From contig NC_063257.1 of assembly GCF_019578655.1 (NCBI RefSeq), positions 23,763,939 to 23,827,938 on the forward strand: DNA of 64,000 nucleotides, read 5' to 3'. Made by a program: the position numbers and the translations under genes. Shown here piece after piece: positions 33,000 through 44,965 of the stretch. This DNA comes from Ricinus communis (lineage: Eukaryota > Streptophyta > Magnoliopsida > Malpighiales > Euphorbiaceae). The number at the start of each line of letters is the position of its first letter. The first letter of the stretch is position 1. Below the pieces are notes generated by a model. That model ran no database searches, was not told the DNA's origin, and worked only from the letters and a program-made list of their open reading frames with translations.

Positions 33000-33800
33000 A
33001 TGCTCAACTGAAGATTTCACTCCAAACCATACCTCATAAGGAGTCTTACCATTTAAAGTTCTTGTTGGCAACAAATTTAATAAAAATACAGAGGTATTGA
33101 CTGCTCCCGCTTAAAGCCTCTTAGGAATACTCTTCTCATACATTAAACACCTAGCCATCTCCATTATCGATATGTTTTTTCTTCCACTCATTCCATTTTC
33201 TCGAGAGTGTAAGGAACATTGATGCTTTATTCCTTCCTTCACATAAAAAGCATTGAATTCTCTTGAACCATACTCATCACTGTTGTTAGTTTTGAGCATT
33301 TTAATTAAATAACCCGTTTACTTCTCTATCATTACTTTGAGCATTTAAAATTCAGCAAAGAATTAAACCTTTTGTTTCAAAAAATACACCCAAAAAAACC
33401 TTGAATAATCATTAATGAATAATAGAAAATATTTACTACCATTCAAAGATAACCCACCCATTGGACCACAAACTTCAAAATGTATCAGTTGCAACTTTTC
33501 TGAAGCTCTTTAGGTACCACTTGAAATGGCAACTTTCTTTGCTTTGTTTATTGGTAAACCTCATACATACCTTCAACATGTTTGATGACAGGCAGATGCT
33601 TAACTGATTCTTTCTCATACATATTTTTAAAGTAGAATAGCTAAAATGGCCAAGTTTTTTGTGCCGTAGAACAGAATCCTCAACTAGACTAGAGTACACA
33701 TACATTTCAAATAGTTTCCAATTCAATAGGAAAACTCTATCATTCAAGTTAACAACCATGAGCTCACATCCAGATGGATCAATATAATGCAATTTTTATC
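33000..33800 (-). pseudogene. Copia 1 GAG-pre-integrase and integrase, degraded
   Basis: 33475-33792 has 'SVLRHKKLGHFSYSTLK', matching the GAG-pre-integrase 'LWHRRLGH' region; the integrase finger follows in pieces. 33111-33299 has 'LKTNNSDEYGSREF', the catalytic Asp region, and 'SREN' in place of the usual 'PQQNG'. Integrase would insert the cDNA. Several frames are needed. Confidence 0.75.
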
Positions 33801-34199
33801 CTTAAAAAAGTAAAGCATAACTGCTTATCCATTAACTGGCCCACTCTAAGCAGGTTTTGACTAACTTCAAGCACAAATAAAACATCAGAAATTGTTTTTG
33901 TACTTAATGGAGTGTAAATTGCTACCATTCCCTTGGCTTTTACATCAACACATGCACCATTACCAACCTTTACTCTAGAGATGTAAATTCTATCAAGCTC
34001 ATTAAATCATTCTACATCACCAATCATATGCTTGAAGCAATCACTATCTATAAGCCAGATTCCTTTACCAATATTTGTAGCATAGCTTTTGGCATAAATA
34101 AGTTTTCTATTAGCTTTTCTTGGTCTTTAACTACTTATGCTTGCTGGACGTGTTGATTACTTTGATCTTGCAAACTTTAGCAATATGTCCTAGTTGGTT

Positions 34200-34900
34200 A
34201 CAAGCCCTACACTGAACTCCAGGCTACCAGTAGAAATTTTCTATGACTCCTCTTTTTGCAGTAAGGACAAGGTGGATACTTGCCTTTTCTTTCTCCACTT
34301 GTATGTCCTTCACTTTGTTTTTTATCTTTTCCCTTCTTCTCACCAGATTGCTTATTCTCTCCACTTGACGATGAAGCTTTACTTTTTTGCTAAGCCATAA
34401 AAACACCTTTTATGTTATTCTTTACTCTTGTACTTGTAACGCATTCATCAATTCTGGTAAGATGATGTTATTGAGATCTCTTGAGTCTTCGAGAGGTGAG
34501 ATCTTAGCCTTAACCTCTTCAAGTAAGCTTATTAATACTTTCTCCACAGCTCTCTTGTCAGTCAATTCTTCACCCAATAACTTGATCTTGTTCACCACCC
34601 TGAGGAGCCTATTTGCATACTCTTTACCTGTCTCAAAATCTTTAATTCTGAGAAGCTCAAATTCCCTTTTAAGATTCAAGACTTGCATCTGCCGAGTCTT
34701 ATCATTACCATGAAACTCCTTCTTGAGTTTGTCCTAAGCTGCCTTAGGTGACTCATAAGCTATAATTCTATCTAAAATAACCTCAGACAAAGCTGTTTGT
34801 AGCCAAGATAAAGCCTTGAACTTCTTTACTAACTCTTCAACATGATGCTTCATTCATACTATTATGGGTTGGCTCTAAGTGATGGTGGTGGTGGAGGGGG
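34200..34900 (-). pseudogene. Copia 1 gag, degraded
   Basis: 34422-34688 carries 'LKREFELLRIKDFETGKEY' and 'SPLEDSRDLNNI', the UBN2-type gag core, ending 'ELMNALQVQE'. Upstream 'ALSWLQTALSEVI' near 34790 is in a shifted frame. A finger-like 'CRACNQLGHIAKVC' follows near 34160-34215. It forms the particle shell. Confidence 0.75.
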
Positions 34901-35125
34901 TCTCTTCTTGTTTCTACTACTTCCTATAGGTCTTGACCCCTTAATTATGTTTTCATTTTCACAACCCAAACATCATAGTTTTCACTTGAGAAAATAGGAA
35001 TTGGTGGAGATAACATTACTGGAAGTCGTCGATATGGTTAAAAGTGCTTAAGGTCTTTTAGTGGAGGATAGCCTTGCTAGTCTTCTCTCTCATACATACA
35101 AACACAACCCTTAAAGATCATTAGG

Positions 35126-35137
35126 GTTATGATACCA
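35126..35137 (-). other. Primer-binding site of copia 1
   Basis: Minus-strand TGGTATCATAAC lies directly beside the LTR end at 35138 and resembles the initiator tRNA-Met complement used by copia elements. Confidence 0.7.
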
Positions 35138-35429
35138 TGTTGTAATCTAAGCTTAAAGCAAATTTTGGTTTTAAAAAGACAGAAGAAAAATGCAGAACAT
35201 AAGTTTGAATTATTCATTTATTTTCTGCAATACATATATATATATATATATAGGAGACAAAATAAAGAGATAAACAATTGGTCCATATGAGCTTCGATAA
35301 CTTAGTTCAACTTTTACAAGACATGTTCCTTAAATCAAGGATTTACACACTTTATCTAACTAATCCTTGAACAGTATAGTAGTAACATCAAAACCACCAA
35401 AACCACCAAAATATCTACAAAAGATATCA
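35138..35429 (-). repeat. Copia 1 5' LTR
   Basis: 292 bp. On the minus strand it starts TGATATC and ends ACAACA beside the primer site. An AT microsatellite at about 35229-35252 sits where the TATA box would be. No second copy is in the window, so the outer edge is an estimate. Confidence 0.6.
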
Positions 35430-35903
35430 CGTTTAGCAGTAAGGTGGTGGGCAACAAGAGCTGGTTATTGTTGTATCTAAATCATGCAATTCATACTCTA
35501 TATAATGAGGTGTCAGATTATGCTCCTACTTTATGGAGCTCGTAATCATAACAATACATAGTTATTTCAATTTAAAATTCATGTGGATTTGCAAGCAAGA
35601 TTACAAAAATATAGTTAGAAGGATATAGGGTAAAGCTTTAGGCACAAATAGGGATGATATGATTAGTGATAAAATGGCACCTGGTGTTAATGGATTAAAG
35701 AGGTGGGATAGAGAAGTGTACAACAACGTAATGTTAAAAAGCTGAATATGCAGCTTCAGAATACATAGAAACAATATCCATCAATTGAAAATAATTTTCA
35801 TAGAATTAAAAACAGAATTAGAGGAGCAGTTAAAAAATAAGAAAGTCATGTGAATACAGAGATCCAAAGCTTTATGGTTGAAAGAAAGAGATAAAAATAC
35901 TAA

Positions 35904-36280
35904 GGGCCTATTTATTTGTAGATAATTTTTTTATTTTTATTTTCTAGTTTTTAAAGAAAATGAAACATTTTCATTTTTATAGAAAATTTGTAAAACATGT
36001 TTATTTTATAGAAAATTTTTATTTTTTATTTGAATAATATTTTAAGTATAAATAGCAGACTTGTAACACATGGAGTGAAAACTCTTTATTTTTATTTGAA
36101 AATATGTTAAACTTGTTTCAAAAGTTTTTTAATATTTAGTTGTAATTTTGATAACATAAAAAACTATTTTCTATTTTCATTTTAGAAAAATACCACAAGT
36201 AAACACAAAGTTCTAATTTCTATTTTCATTTGAAAAGTTTTCTAGAGAACTAATATAGTTTTTCATAAATCAAAAGATCC
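35904..36280. mobile_element. MITE (Harbinger/Tourist-like), nested in the LINE
   Basis: 377 bp with TAA on both sides (35901-35903 and 36281-36283). The ends are imperfect inverted repeats (GGGCCTATTTATTT against GGATCTTTTGATTT). Removing the block with one TAA makes the LINE reading continuous across the site. AT-rich, no coding capacity. The superfamily call is from the 3-bp TAA duplication. Confidence 0.65.
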
Positions 36281-36396
36281 TAAATTCTTTCATCAAAATG
36301 CTACCCAAAGGATTCAGAGGAATCCAATTGGTTGTTTGTTTGATGTAGAAAGTTTCTAGGTTTTGGATGAGGGTAAGATTAAGGAAGTTGTTATGG

Positions 36397-37587
36397 CACT
36401 ACAAATAAACAACAATTTAGAGACCACTTTTAGTTACCATGCCAAAGTGGTCGCTATTTAGTTACCACATAGCGACCACTTTGCTTTCACTTAAAGACCA
36501 AATTTATTTTTTCTAAATTTACGACCATATAACGACTACACTACTAGCAACCACTAGATATGGTCTGTAAGTGGTCGTTAACTTTCCACCAAAAAATAGC
36601 GGGGATAATAACGACTACTTTAGAAACCAAATGCATGGTCTCTAAACTAGAGACCATAGTCTTTAATCTAGGCGTCAATCAATAGTGGAGAAAATAGCGA
36701 CCATTTTAGAGATTATGGACTCTGGTTGCTAAGCTGGATGCCAATTAATAGCGTGAATTTTTAGCTACCACATAGAGACCAACTGTGTGGTCTCTAAGTT
36801 AGAGATCAACAGTGTAGTCTCTATTTTAATTTTTAAAATCATATTTTAATAATAATAATGTAATAAGATTAACTAAATTGAGAATAATAATAATTTAATA
36901 ATAATATAGTAAATAATATAATTTAATAAGAATAATTAAATTAAATTATGATCATATTATTTAGATTAATTATAATATTTGATATATTGTATTTATTTTT
37001 ATTATATTATTTATTTTATTAATAAATTTTATTATTCATTAAGTATATTTATTTATGCTTATTGATTTAATTTTTTTATTTATATTGTCTGAGTTTCATA
37101 ATTATTTATATGACATATTATATACAATTATTAAATTAATAAATATAAATAATAAAAATTAAAAATAATATTGAAATAAATAAATATTTAAATTAAAATA
37201 ATAATACACTTAAAGTAATAATGTAAATTAAAATAATAATTAAATAATATCGTTAATTTAATAAGTGGTCTCTAAATAGCGACCACTTCTGTGTGGTCTC
37301 TAAATAGCTACCATCTTAGCGACCACAAATAAGGGGTCTCTATATAGCTACCAAGCCACGTGTTCACTATGTGAAAGCTAATTGGTTTCCAAGTGGTCTC
37401 CCACGTCAGTGCATTAGCGACCAACTGGAAATCAGGTAGAGACCACTTTCAGGATAGCTGATTAGTGACCACTTTGTGTGGTCACTATTTTTAGAAACCA
37501 TTCTGATTTTTTGTCGCTATTTTTGTTAGCGACGAAGGTTTTAGTGACCACCATATATGGTCTCTAAGCTACTAATTTTTTGTAGTG
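36397..37587. mobile_element. CACTA transposon, non-autonomous, nested in the LINE
   Basis: 1191 bp starting CACTACAAATAA and ending TTGTAGTG, with TGG duplicated at 36394-36396 and 37588-37590. Both subterminal regions are packed with copies of words like GTGGTCGCT, TAGCGACCAC and AGAGACCA in both orientations, as expected for transposase-binding repeats of CACTA elements. The centre (about 36830-37260) is extremely AT-rich and has no transposase. It would need a transposase from elsewhere. Confidence 0.88.
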
Positions 37588-39491
37588 TGGATTATTTTCG
37601 GGAACTTTTTGCCATTTTTAGTCCTTCAAAATTTAATGAAGCTCTAGCTAGAATTCAACCTTTGACCAATGACTTTGCAAGTTTTTTGTTAGGAAGAAAG
37701 TCTAACAAGCTTTGTTTGATATGCACCGTCATGAGACCCTTAGGCCAGATGATATAAATGTTATTTTTCACAAAAGAAATGTTGGCTCATATGTTATTAA
37801 TGTTGTTATTAATATTTGAATGGAAAGCATTTTCCTCCCTATCTTAATTACACTTTTATTACCCTTATTTTTAAGATTAGAAATTTCGAGCATATAAAGA
37901 TTTTAGGCCTATCTCTCTTTGTAATCTCCTTTTATAAGATGGTGTCAAAAGTGTTGGTTAATCCCTTCAAATTAATTCTTCCTAATATTACTTCAATCTA
38001 TCAGAATGTTTTTATGAATGGTAGATTTATCATAGATAATATTTTTGTGGGTTTTAAATATTTATATTTTATGAAAAACAACATAAAGGGAAAAGGAAGG
38101 AATTTTTGCTCTAAAATCGGATATGAGCAATGCTTATGATAGGGTAATGTAAGAATTTATTAGACGAGTTATGAGGTGTATGGATTTTGTGAGGATTGAG
38201 ATATCTCCTTATATTTTTTTTATTATTTGTATTGAGATTTTTTCAGAATTATTAAAAAGCATGGAGAATGCTAGTCTCTTCATGATGTTAGGGTAGTTAG
38301 AGGTGCACCATTTATTTCAGACTTTATTTTTGTAGATGATTCCATCTGAATGGCTTTAGTTTGTATGTTATTAAGAATATTCTAAAATGCTATGAGAGAG
38401 ATTCAAGGCAATAAATAAATATAGACAAGTTGATTGTTTCTTTTGGTAATAATGTCAGTTTAATGTAGAGGCAAGCAATAATTCAGGCACTTGTTGTGCA
38501 TAGTATTTATCAACACGACAAATATCTTGGATTACATATCAAAAGTTGAAATGTTTTTAATATGCTGATTGACAGGGTTTAGAGAAAACTGAAGGGTTGA
38601 AAATAAAAATGTTTCTTTATTAAAATGAAGGAGGTTCTTTTGAAATATGTGGTCCAAACCATTTCCATTTATGAATATGTTTAGGCTCCCTTTGTCAATT
38701 TGTGAGGAGTTATAATCTCTAATGGAAATTTTTTGGTTGGGCATAGAAATGGGACTAACAAATTTCATTAGCTTGGTTAAAATCGTCTTTGTATCTTAAA
38801 AGATAGGGAGGATTGGGTTTCACAACTTAAATGCTTCAATCTTGCTCTGTCTTGCAAAACAAGGATGGTGATTGATTCATAATGACACTTCTCTTGTTGC
38901 TAGAGTTCTCAAGGCTAGATATTATCCCCGTAAAAGTTTCGTAAATGCTTTCATGAACTTTAATCATAAATTCAATTAGAAGAGTATTATGGTAGCCAAA
39001 GAGATTATGATTCAAGGGATTCGAATATGACATGGACCTTAGATTGATAGGATATTTAGTTTCAAAATTTTCTCTCCCCATAAACGATGGTTAGGAGCTC
39101 ATGAATGCTGATGGGAAATGTTGGAATGTCAGATTGTGTAATCTCTCTTTATGATGTGAATTTAATTCAAAGATATTCCTATATGTGAGCATGCAGGCTA
39201 GTATAAGATCTTTTGGCATTATTCAAGCAAAGGCTTCTTTCCAACAATGAGTTCTTACTATCTTTCTTGAATTCTAGAGACTTAGGACTCACATCTACTT
39301 TATCTAATTGCAGGTCAATTAATTTTTCTTGCCTCAGGGGGTTGATCAATTAGGTATTACATTATATTAGGCATTTAGATTTACCTCTAAAGGTTTGTCA
39401 TTTTGTTTGGAAGACATGCAAAGTCATCTTGCTAACTAAAAGGGGAGTTCAAGAAGATGGCATGTGCAATAGATATGTTTCAAGAAAGGAA

Positions 39492-41290
39492 TGTTGGAAA
39501 TTGATTTTAAAAATAAAGAAAGGCATAACAAAAGCAAAAAAAAAAAATTCAATTCCCATAGAGGATCTCATTAATGTGAAGTAGTCATAACACACGAAAC
39601 AAGCAAAAGATAGAGAAGGCTTACAAAGGGAGTATCCTACTAATTCCAAAGAGTGCTTCTAGCTTTTTTGATTCTTGATTCTTCAAGGATGATTGATGCA
39701 CTTTAAAGTTGCTCAAATGACTAGCCTCTTTTAGTGAACCACACAAGCTTCTAAGTAAAGATCTCACTAAATAATTTTTAGAAAATTGAGAAGAGATGTA
39801 GGAGAATGAATGTTAGTTCCAAGCAAAGAAGATGAATCAATTAATCTTATTGATTGATTCACCTAGGGTTTCTTCTAAAAAAAAAATTTCTCATCAAAGA
39901 CATTAGTCATAATCTATTGTCGCCCCATACACATCTCTTTCTATATATATGGTATTTTAATCAAAGTGCTTAAAGGTTTAAGATTTCTAGAAAATCCGAA
40001 CTTACTTTAAGTTAGGTTTTGTTATTCTAAATGGATTTTAATTAATATAAGTACTAATCCATGGATAACAAAATTATCATAGGCCCATTATAAGACAAGG
40101 CCTATTAGTTCTTAATTAATTAACTTTTAATTAGACCTAATATATATGAGCTTAAGCTTAATGTTGAAAGCCTCATTTTAATCCTCAACTTATAGCATGT
40201 GTGTGTTTGATCCAAAAAGTTCCAAACATATTGCCAATGAATATGGATTATGAATTGAACTTCTTTAATTCGATGTTAATTCTCCAATTTATGTAGATCA
40301 AGATTAGCATATAACAATGCATCATGACCATCCAAATGTGTAGGAATGATTAAAGTACTTTAATTAACCATTGCAATGAACAATCTTACAATGTAATTCA
40401 ATCCTTTCATTATACTTTTATCCTAATTGATTTATAAAGTATGGATGCAAGTATCAATTCTATAATTGAACCAATTATATTTATTTTCGATAATTTCATA
40501 TAAAACTTTGAATAAGATCTATGAAACACTTTTCATAATCTTCATTCATACAACCTTGGCTAAGGATTTTCATGTTAAAACATATCAAGAATCATCAGAA
40601 TAAGGTCCCATGACATATTACCTTAGGCAATAAATTCTTTATTGATAACTTATTATCTTCATATGACTTTTACTATACCTAATAACTATCCTTGAGACCT
40701 ACATGGATAGGAGAACATAAGATAGTATCAAAATATAGTAATCCTCATAGAAAATAATATACTATTATCTCGAGTCTAAGGATCACGTCTTACATGATTG
40801 CTACAAAAGTATTACCCATAGACACTTAGGATAAATTTCATATGGACTACTTAGTAAGGTCATATTTAATGAACTTGTTCTTATAACAAGTACCTACATG
40901 CTTATCTCAAAATCTCTACTCTTCAACCTTATGAGACAGATTGCTTTCTTTATAAGTAAGTGATAACACATTATGGTAATCTCAAGTGCTTGATCAATAT
41001 CCAACGATCAATATCTAATTCTTAATGAACCATTGACTATGAACAAAGTTTAGGAACGTATGTAATGAGAACATCATCATTATAAACTCGCTTTATATTC
41101 TTTTTTACATTTGTGTTTACATTCCATGGTGTTCATCTCTAACGGTCTGGATCATTCTTTGATAATACCATGACTACTCATACCATTAAGAGTTGAGCAA
41201 TGCTCTTAGTATAATCGCATGCTATCAATATGTTGTATAAATGAACATAGATCATTTGACAACTCCTTGTCTTTAGGGCATACTCTAAAA
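39492..41290 (-). repeat. Copia 2 3' LTR
   Basis: About 1.8 kb. The plus strand begins TGTTGGAAATTG directly against LINE sequence. The other edge, TACTCTAAAA, is the complement of a decayed TGTTAGAGTA start and follows a polypurine-like word. Very AT-rich with many short frames, none coding. Confidence 0.6.
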
Positions 41291-42559
41291 ATCTTCCACT
41301 TGCACTAAAGCACTATCAAAGTCAATCATCATGGTATTCAATACCGAACTCCTTATGATGATCATGTTCTTGCTAGGTCAAACGACTTTGTTGGAGAATC
41401 AACTTTGTTATCCTCAATGAGTATTTATTTTATCCTTAAATTCTACTAATAAGTCATTTATTGGTAATCATCTAATACAATGTTTTGGATTGTAGATGAG
41501 ATCTTAGTTCTTTGAAAATGGCTCTATTGTATGTCTAACTCTCTAGATCAACAATACCTAAGAACCATACCTTATTCTTGAAAAAGAATATTAAAGATCC
41601 AAATATCTCTCATATATTGCCTCAAATAAATGAGATGTATTGAGCTTAAGTTGTAAGAATTATGACCTTTTAGAACTCTTTCCAAAACTCATTATTTCCT
41701 TTGAAAATGAATTGAATCTGTCTTGTGAGTTTATTCTATGTGATTCATAATCAACTTCTAGAATAACCATAAAGTCTAGTACATAACATGACATATGTAC
41801 ATAATAGAATATTATGCTTTCGCATAAATCATTCTATTAATAACCTCTTTCTTAATGAGTGTTTAATCCACATATCTTTAGAAAGAGATATGTCATGAGA
41901 CTCGCTAAGAATCTTTCTTTGATTCTTCCATATTAAACCTTTTAATATATATGTCTATATACATGAAGTTTAGAACATTTATGCAGTTTAAAGTATCCAC
42001 CTCTGTAGGTCTCAATCCTAGAAAGTAAATTGCATGTTCTAACTCTTTATGGATTTATAAGTCTTGGTAGACTCATGATAAAGGATTGATACTTATAATT
42101 ACATCACTAATCAATTCTTTGATTAAGTATGTAACTTATTAAGTTTCCTTTACTCAACCTTTGTGCAAAGACTTGCATATTAATTTTTTCTAAAAAATTC
42201 ACTTGCACCTTAATAGATCTTATCCATTTAAATGGGTCCACCATAGTCTTTACTTGGTTAAACAATATGGTATCCACAATAGAATTTTATGGCTTGATGC
42301 CAACTCTAAGAATTAATGTCAAACATTAGTTCTTAATGTAGTAGTCCAATCAATAATGAGATATAACTACATGTTCCATAAAATATCTCCATCTCCATCT
42401 CCATTTAGAATTAGAAGCTTGTTCTTACTTCTTATCCTTCAAAGCAGCGAGATAAACCTTGTAGTTCCTTTTCTAATGTTCTTTCTTCCTATAATGGTGA
42501 CACTTTTCTTTATCCTTGTTGACGATATCCTTTAAGGCTTTCTTTCCATTTTTGTTCTT
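41291..42559 (-). other. Degenerate interior of copia 2
   Basis: About 1.27 kb between gag and LTR. Near 42430-42560 a minus-strand reading has a Lys-rich stretch and a broken finger-like 'KCHHYRKKEH'. Further left I recognise nothing. Integrase and RT are absent, by deletion or decay. Confidence 0.4.
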
Positions 42560-43274
42560 AAACTTACTCTTAGCAGCCTTAGAAGATTAAACCATTATAA
42601 CAAACTCTCTATTGCTTCTTTATGATACCCTCTGTAGTCTATAATATATTAATAAATTTGGGTACTTTAGTATCCAACTTATTCATATGAAAGTTCATAA
42701 TAAACTGTGAATAGTTGTCAGGTAGAGATTGCAAAATTAAGTTTATACTTAATTCATGGTCCATCATAAAACCAAGACACCCTAGATATGATTGCAAACT
42801 TAAGTCTATACTTAATACATGGTCCATCACAAAATCAAGATGCCCTAAATATTCAATATATCCAAGCATCTTTAGTCCATATGCATTCATAAATGCACCT
42901 TCAACCATGTTGCATCGGAACAATTCCTTTGAGGTCTCATACTTTCCAGTCCTTGACTGCTCATAAGAAATTTCCTTCAAATGTAAGATGATAGTTTGAG
43001 CATCCAATATTCGCATGTTATCTTTGTATTTGGGATTCATACTTCCTAACATCACATAAACAACTTAGTCATCGTCTTTTTAACACTTCTTGTACTCTTA
43101 GACCACCTTATCGGGTGCATCTACGGTAGGGAGACACAACAGAGGTGTGTCTACCACATAAATCTTCTTTTCTTGTTTTAGAACAATTTTCACATCGTGA
43201 TGCAAATCAAGAAAGTTTGGACCAATAAGCTTGTTGGTGTCAAGGATACTAGGCAAAGATAGATTGCTGCTCAT
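42560..43274 (-). pseudogene. Copia 2 gag with internal duplication
   Basis: Minus-strand start at 43274 ('MSSNLSLPSILDTNKL'), then stops, then an open stretch 42639-43055 with 'MLGSMNPKYKDNMRILDAQT' and 'LKEISYEQSRTGKYETSKELF'. It ends 'LILQSLPDNYSQFIMNFHMN', the conserved copia gag end. Near 42715-42850 a 22-codon segment ('GHLDFVMDHVLSIDLSLQS', then 'GCLGFMMDHELSINLILQS') is present twice in tandem, which is not usual for the family. Early stops make it a pseudogene. Confidence 0.8.
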
Positions 43275-43804
43275 TTTTTCTTACAACCTTCCAATATAAA
43301 GATAGACGAATATAAGTTAATTTATACAAGTAACTAGTAAAGGTCTTATAACCAGTAAGTTAACTCTCACTATTTTTTGATATAAATCAATAGCCTTCAC
43401 TATCAATTTAAGATGCTAATATTTGAACTATCTTAGTGGGCTAGAATCCCATCTATTTTAATATGACCTTGATTTGGTCAACAAACCATGCTAAAATAAA
43501 TTAGGTAGACAACTATTTATCAATTGTATCTCTATATAACTTCTAGATCAATTAGGTGACAATGGCATTTGTCTAGACATATTTTATGATGTTTCAAATA
43601 TCATATATTTTTCACCTAATTCATGCCTCTATCTTTATATAATTAAGGCTTTATGCATTCAAATTATATAAGATAGTTAAGTAAGACCCATCAATTAAAA
43701 TAGATTACATACCCATGCAATAGGTAACCTTGAGTTTGCTCAACAAATTGATATATGAACAGGGCTCTCATTCCTATTTTAATCATGGAAGGCAACTTAA
43801 TCAT
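43275..43804 (-). other. Leader region of copia 2
   Basis: 530 bases with no gene. By position it is the 5' leader of copia 2 on the minus strand. I find no clear primer site or LTR before copia 3 sequence begins. Confidence 0.35.
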
Positions 43805-43827
43805 GTCCTTAACATGTGACTTAATAT

Positions 43828-44907
43828 TTGATTTTGATTCTGACAATCAAATTGAGGTGTACTAATTTCACATTTTGAGTGTTTATTATATATTGTTAAA
43901 CTGGCTTATGCATTGGACACAAGGTCTTAGAGAAAATCAAATAGCTTTGTTGAAGCTGAAAAAGTGCAGGGGCGCTTTTCTCAGAGTCACCTAGAAGCCT
44001 CCCGGTCAGACGTTGACACCTGGTAGTCAAAGAGTCTTTTTCCTATGGAGCGCAAAGATGCTTTTGAAGCATGAGGGAGCCTTCCATTTTAGAGAAAGAT
44101 AGTATGGCAAAGAGTAGTGCAAGCTCAAGCGCGGTCGCGGTTCTAGGCACGCTTTAAGGAACCACGAGGGCACTTCTCTAGCACGAGGGCATCATTCATA
44201 TTAAATGCTAAGTCAGTGATCGTTGTGCCGTCAGTTGATAAAGCAGTGCCACGTGTTAAGAGCCATTAGAGCTCCAATGGCTACTCAGAAAGCGTGAGGT
44301 TGCTTCTCTGTCAAAAAGTTACTTTTTTTAAATCACCTCTACTTTGCATTTAATAGAGTGTGGGCTATTTGTAATGTCTCTAAGAGGTTGGTATGTGTAT
44401 AAATACTCCTTTTAAAGACTTATTCAATGGTTGTTCAATTTTCTAAGTGTCCAAACTCTTGTAAAGTGATTTCTCATCTTTCTAAATTAAATTCTCTCTG
44501 TGTAGGTTTAAGTATGAGCCATAAAACACATGTAAAAGTTTGAGTGTTAGCCTTAAACACTTGGGTAAGGGTTTGAGTTAGGCTAGGAAAAAAACTCTTG
44601 CACAGTCTGGTGTGAGCCTAAACACTAAGTTTGGGGGTAAGCTTAGTAAAACTCCTGGGGAAAAGTTTGAGTGTGAGCTTGAAAGTACTTGGGTTTGATC
44701 TTACAACCGCAAAAGGATCATTGATAGTGAGATACCCAATTATATGTTGGGAAGTGGATGTAGGGTTAGTTAATATCCGAACCACTATAAATCTTTTTAT
44801 TGATTTTCCTTCATATCTATCTAATATTTTGATTAAAGTTTTTCATTTCTCATTAATCTTCTGCACACCAATTCAACCCCCCCTTCTTGGTGCATCAAGG
44901 GACAACA
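43828..44907 (+). repeat. Copia 3 left LTR, 5' end degraded
   Basis: Matches 47275-48236 from 'TTGATTTTGATTCTGACAAT' onward with many substitutions. Ends with a C-rich run (CCCCCCC near 44877-44883) and GACAACA before the primer site, as typical for this copia type. Confidence 0.75.
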
Positions 44908-44909
44908 AG

Positions 44910-44922
44910 TGGTATCAGAGTT
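44910..44922 (+). other. Primer-binding site of copia 3
   Basis: TGGTATCAGAGTT, two bases after the LTR end, complements initiator tRNA-Met. Confidence 0.85.
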
Positions 44923-44965
44923 GTGTACTCTTCATCAAGCTTAAGTGGAAGAGTTTAAGATCAAG

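Larger units (their letters stand above)
31860..35429 (-). mobile_element. Ty1/copia retrotransposon remnant 1, 3' truncated
   Basis: On the minus strand: 5' LTR (35138-35429), primer site (35126-35137), gag (about 34200-34900), GAG-pre-integrase and integrase (about 33000-33800) and RT (about 31900-32700). The order integrase before RT defines Ty1/copia. RT breaks off near 31860 and no 3' LTR is seen. All frames are broken. Confidence 0.8.
35500..39491 (+). mobile_element. LINE (L1-type non-LTR retrotransposon), interrupted and 3' truncated
   Basis: Plus-strand pieces spell a plant LINE ORF2. 'RSKALWLKERDKNTK' stops at 35900 and resumes at 36281 as 'FFHQNATQR'. RT motifs follow ('NVTF'-like, 'ISFYKMVSKVLVNPFK' near 37905-37970, 'NDMSNAYDRV'-like near 38115-38145). 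After that comes the region 'HNDTSLVARVLKA' near 38870-38915 and a zf-RVT-like tail ('LPLKVCHFVWKTCK' near 39380-39425). Two DNA transposons are nested in it. It ends abruptly at a copia LTR (39492). The left edge is uncertain. All frames are broken. Confidence 0.75.
39492..43800 (-). mobile_element. Ty1/copia retrotransposon remnant 2 (LTR and gag, pol missing)
   Basis: On the minus strand: gag (about 42560-43274), degenerate sequence (41291-42560), polypurine-like AGTGGAAGA near 41291-41300 and 3' LTR (39492-41290). A 5' LTR is not seen; the leader side is cut by copia 3 near 43805. No integrase or RT could be read. Confidence 0.7.

Noticed and set aside
36397..37587. Repeated GTGGTCGCT words as a CRISPR-like array
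   Set aside because: Spacing is irregular, orientation mixed, and CACTA termini with a TGG duplication explain them.
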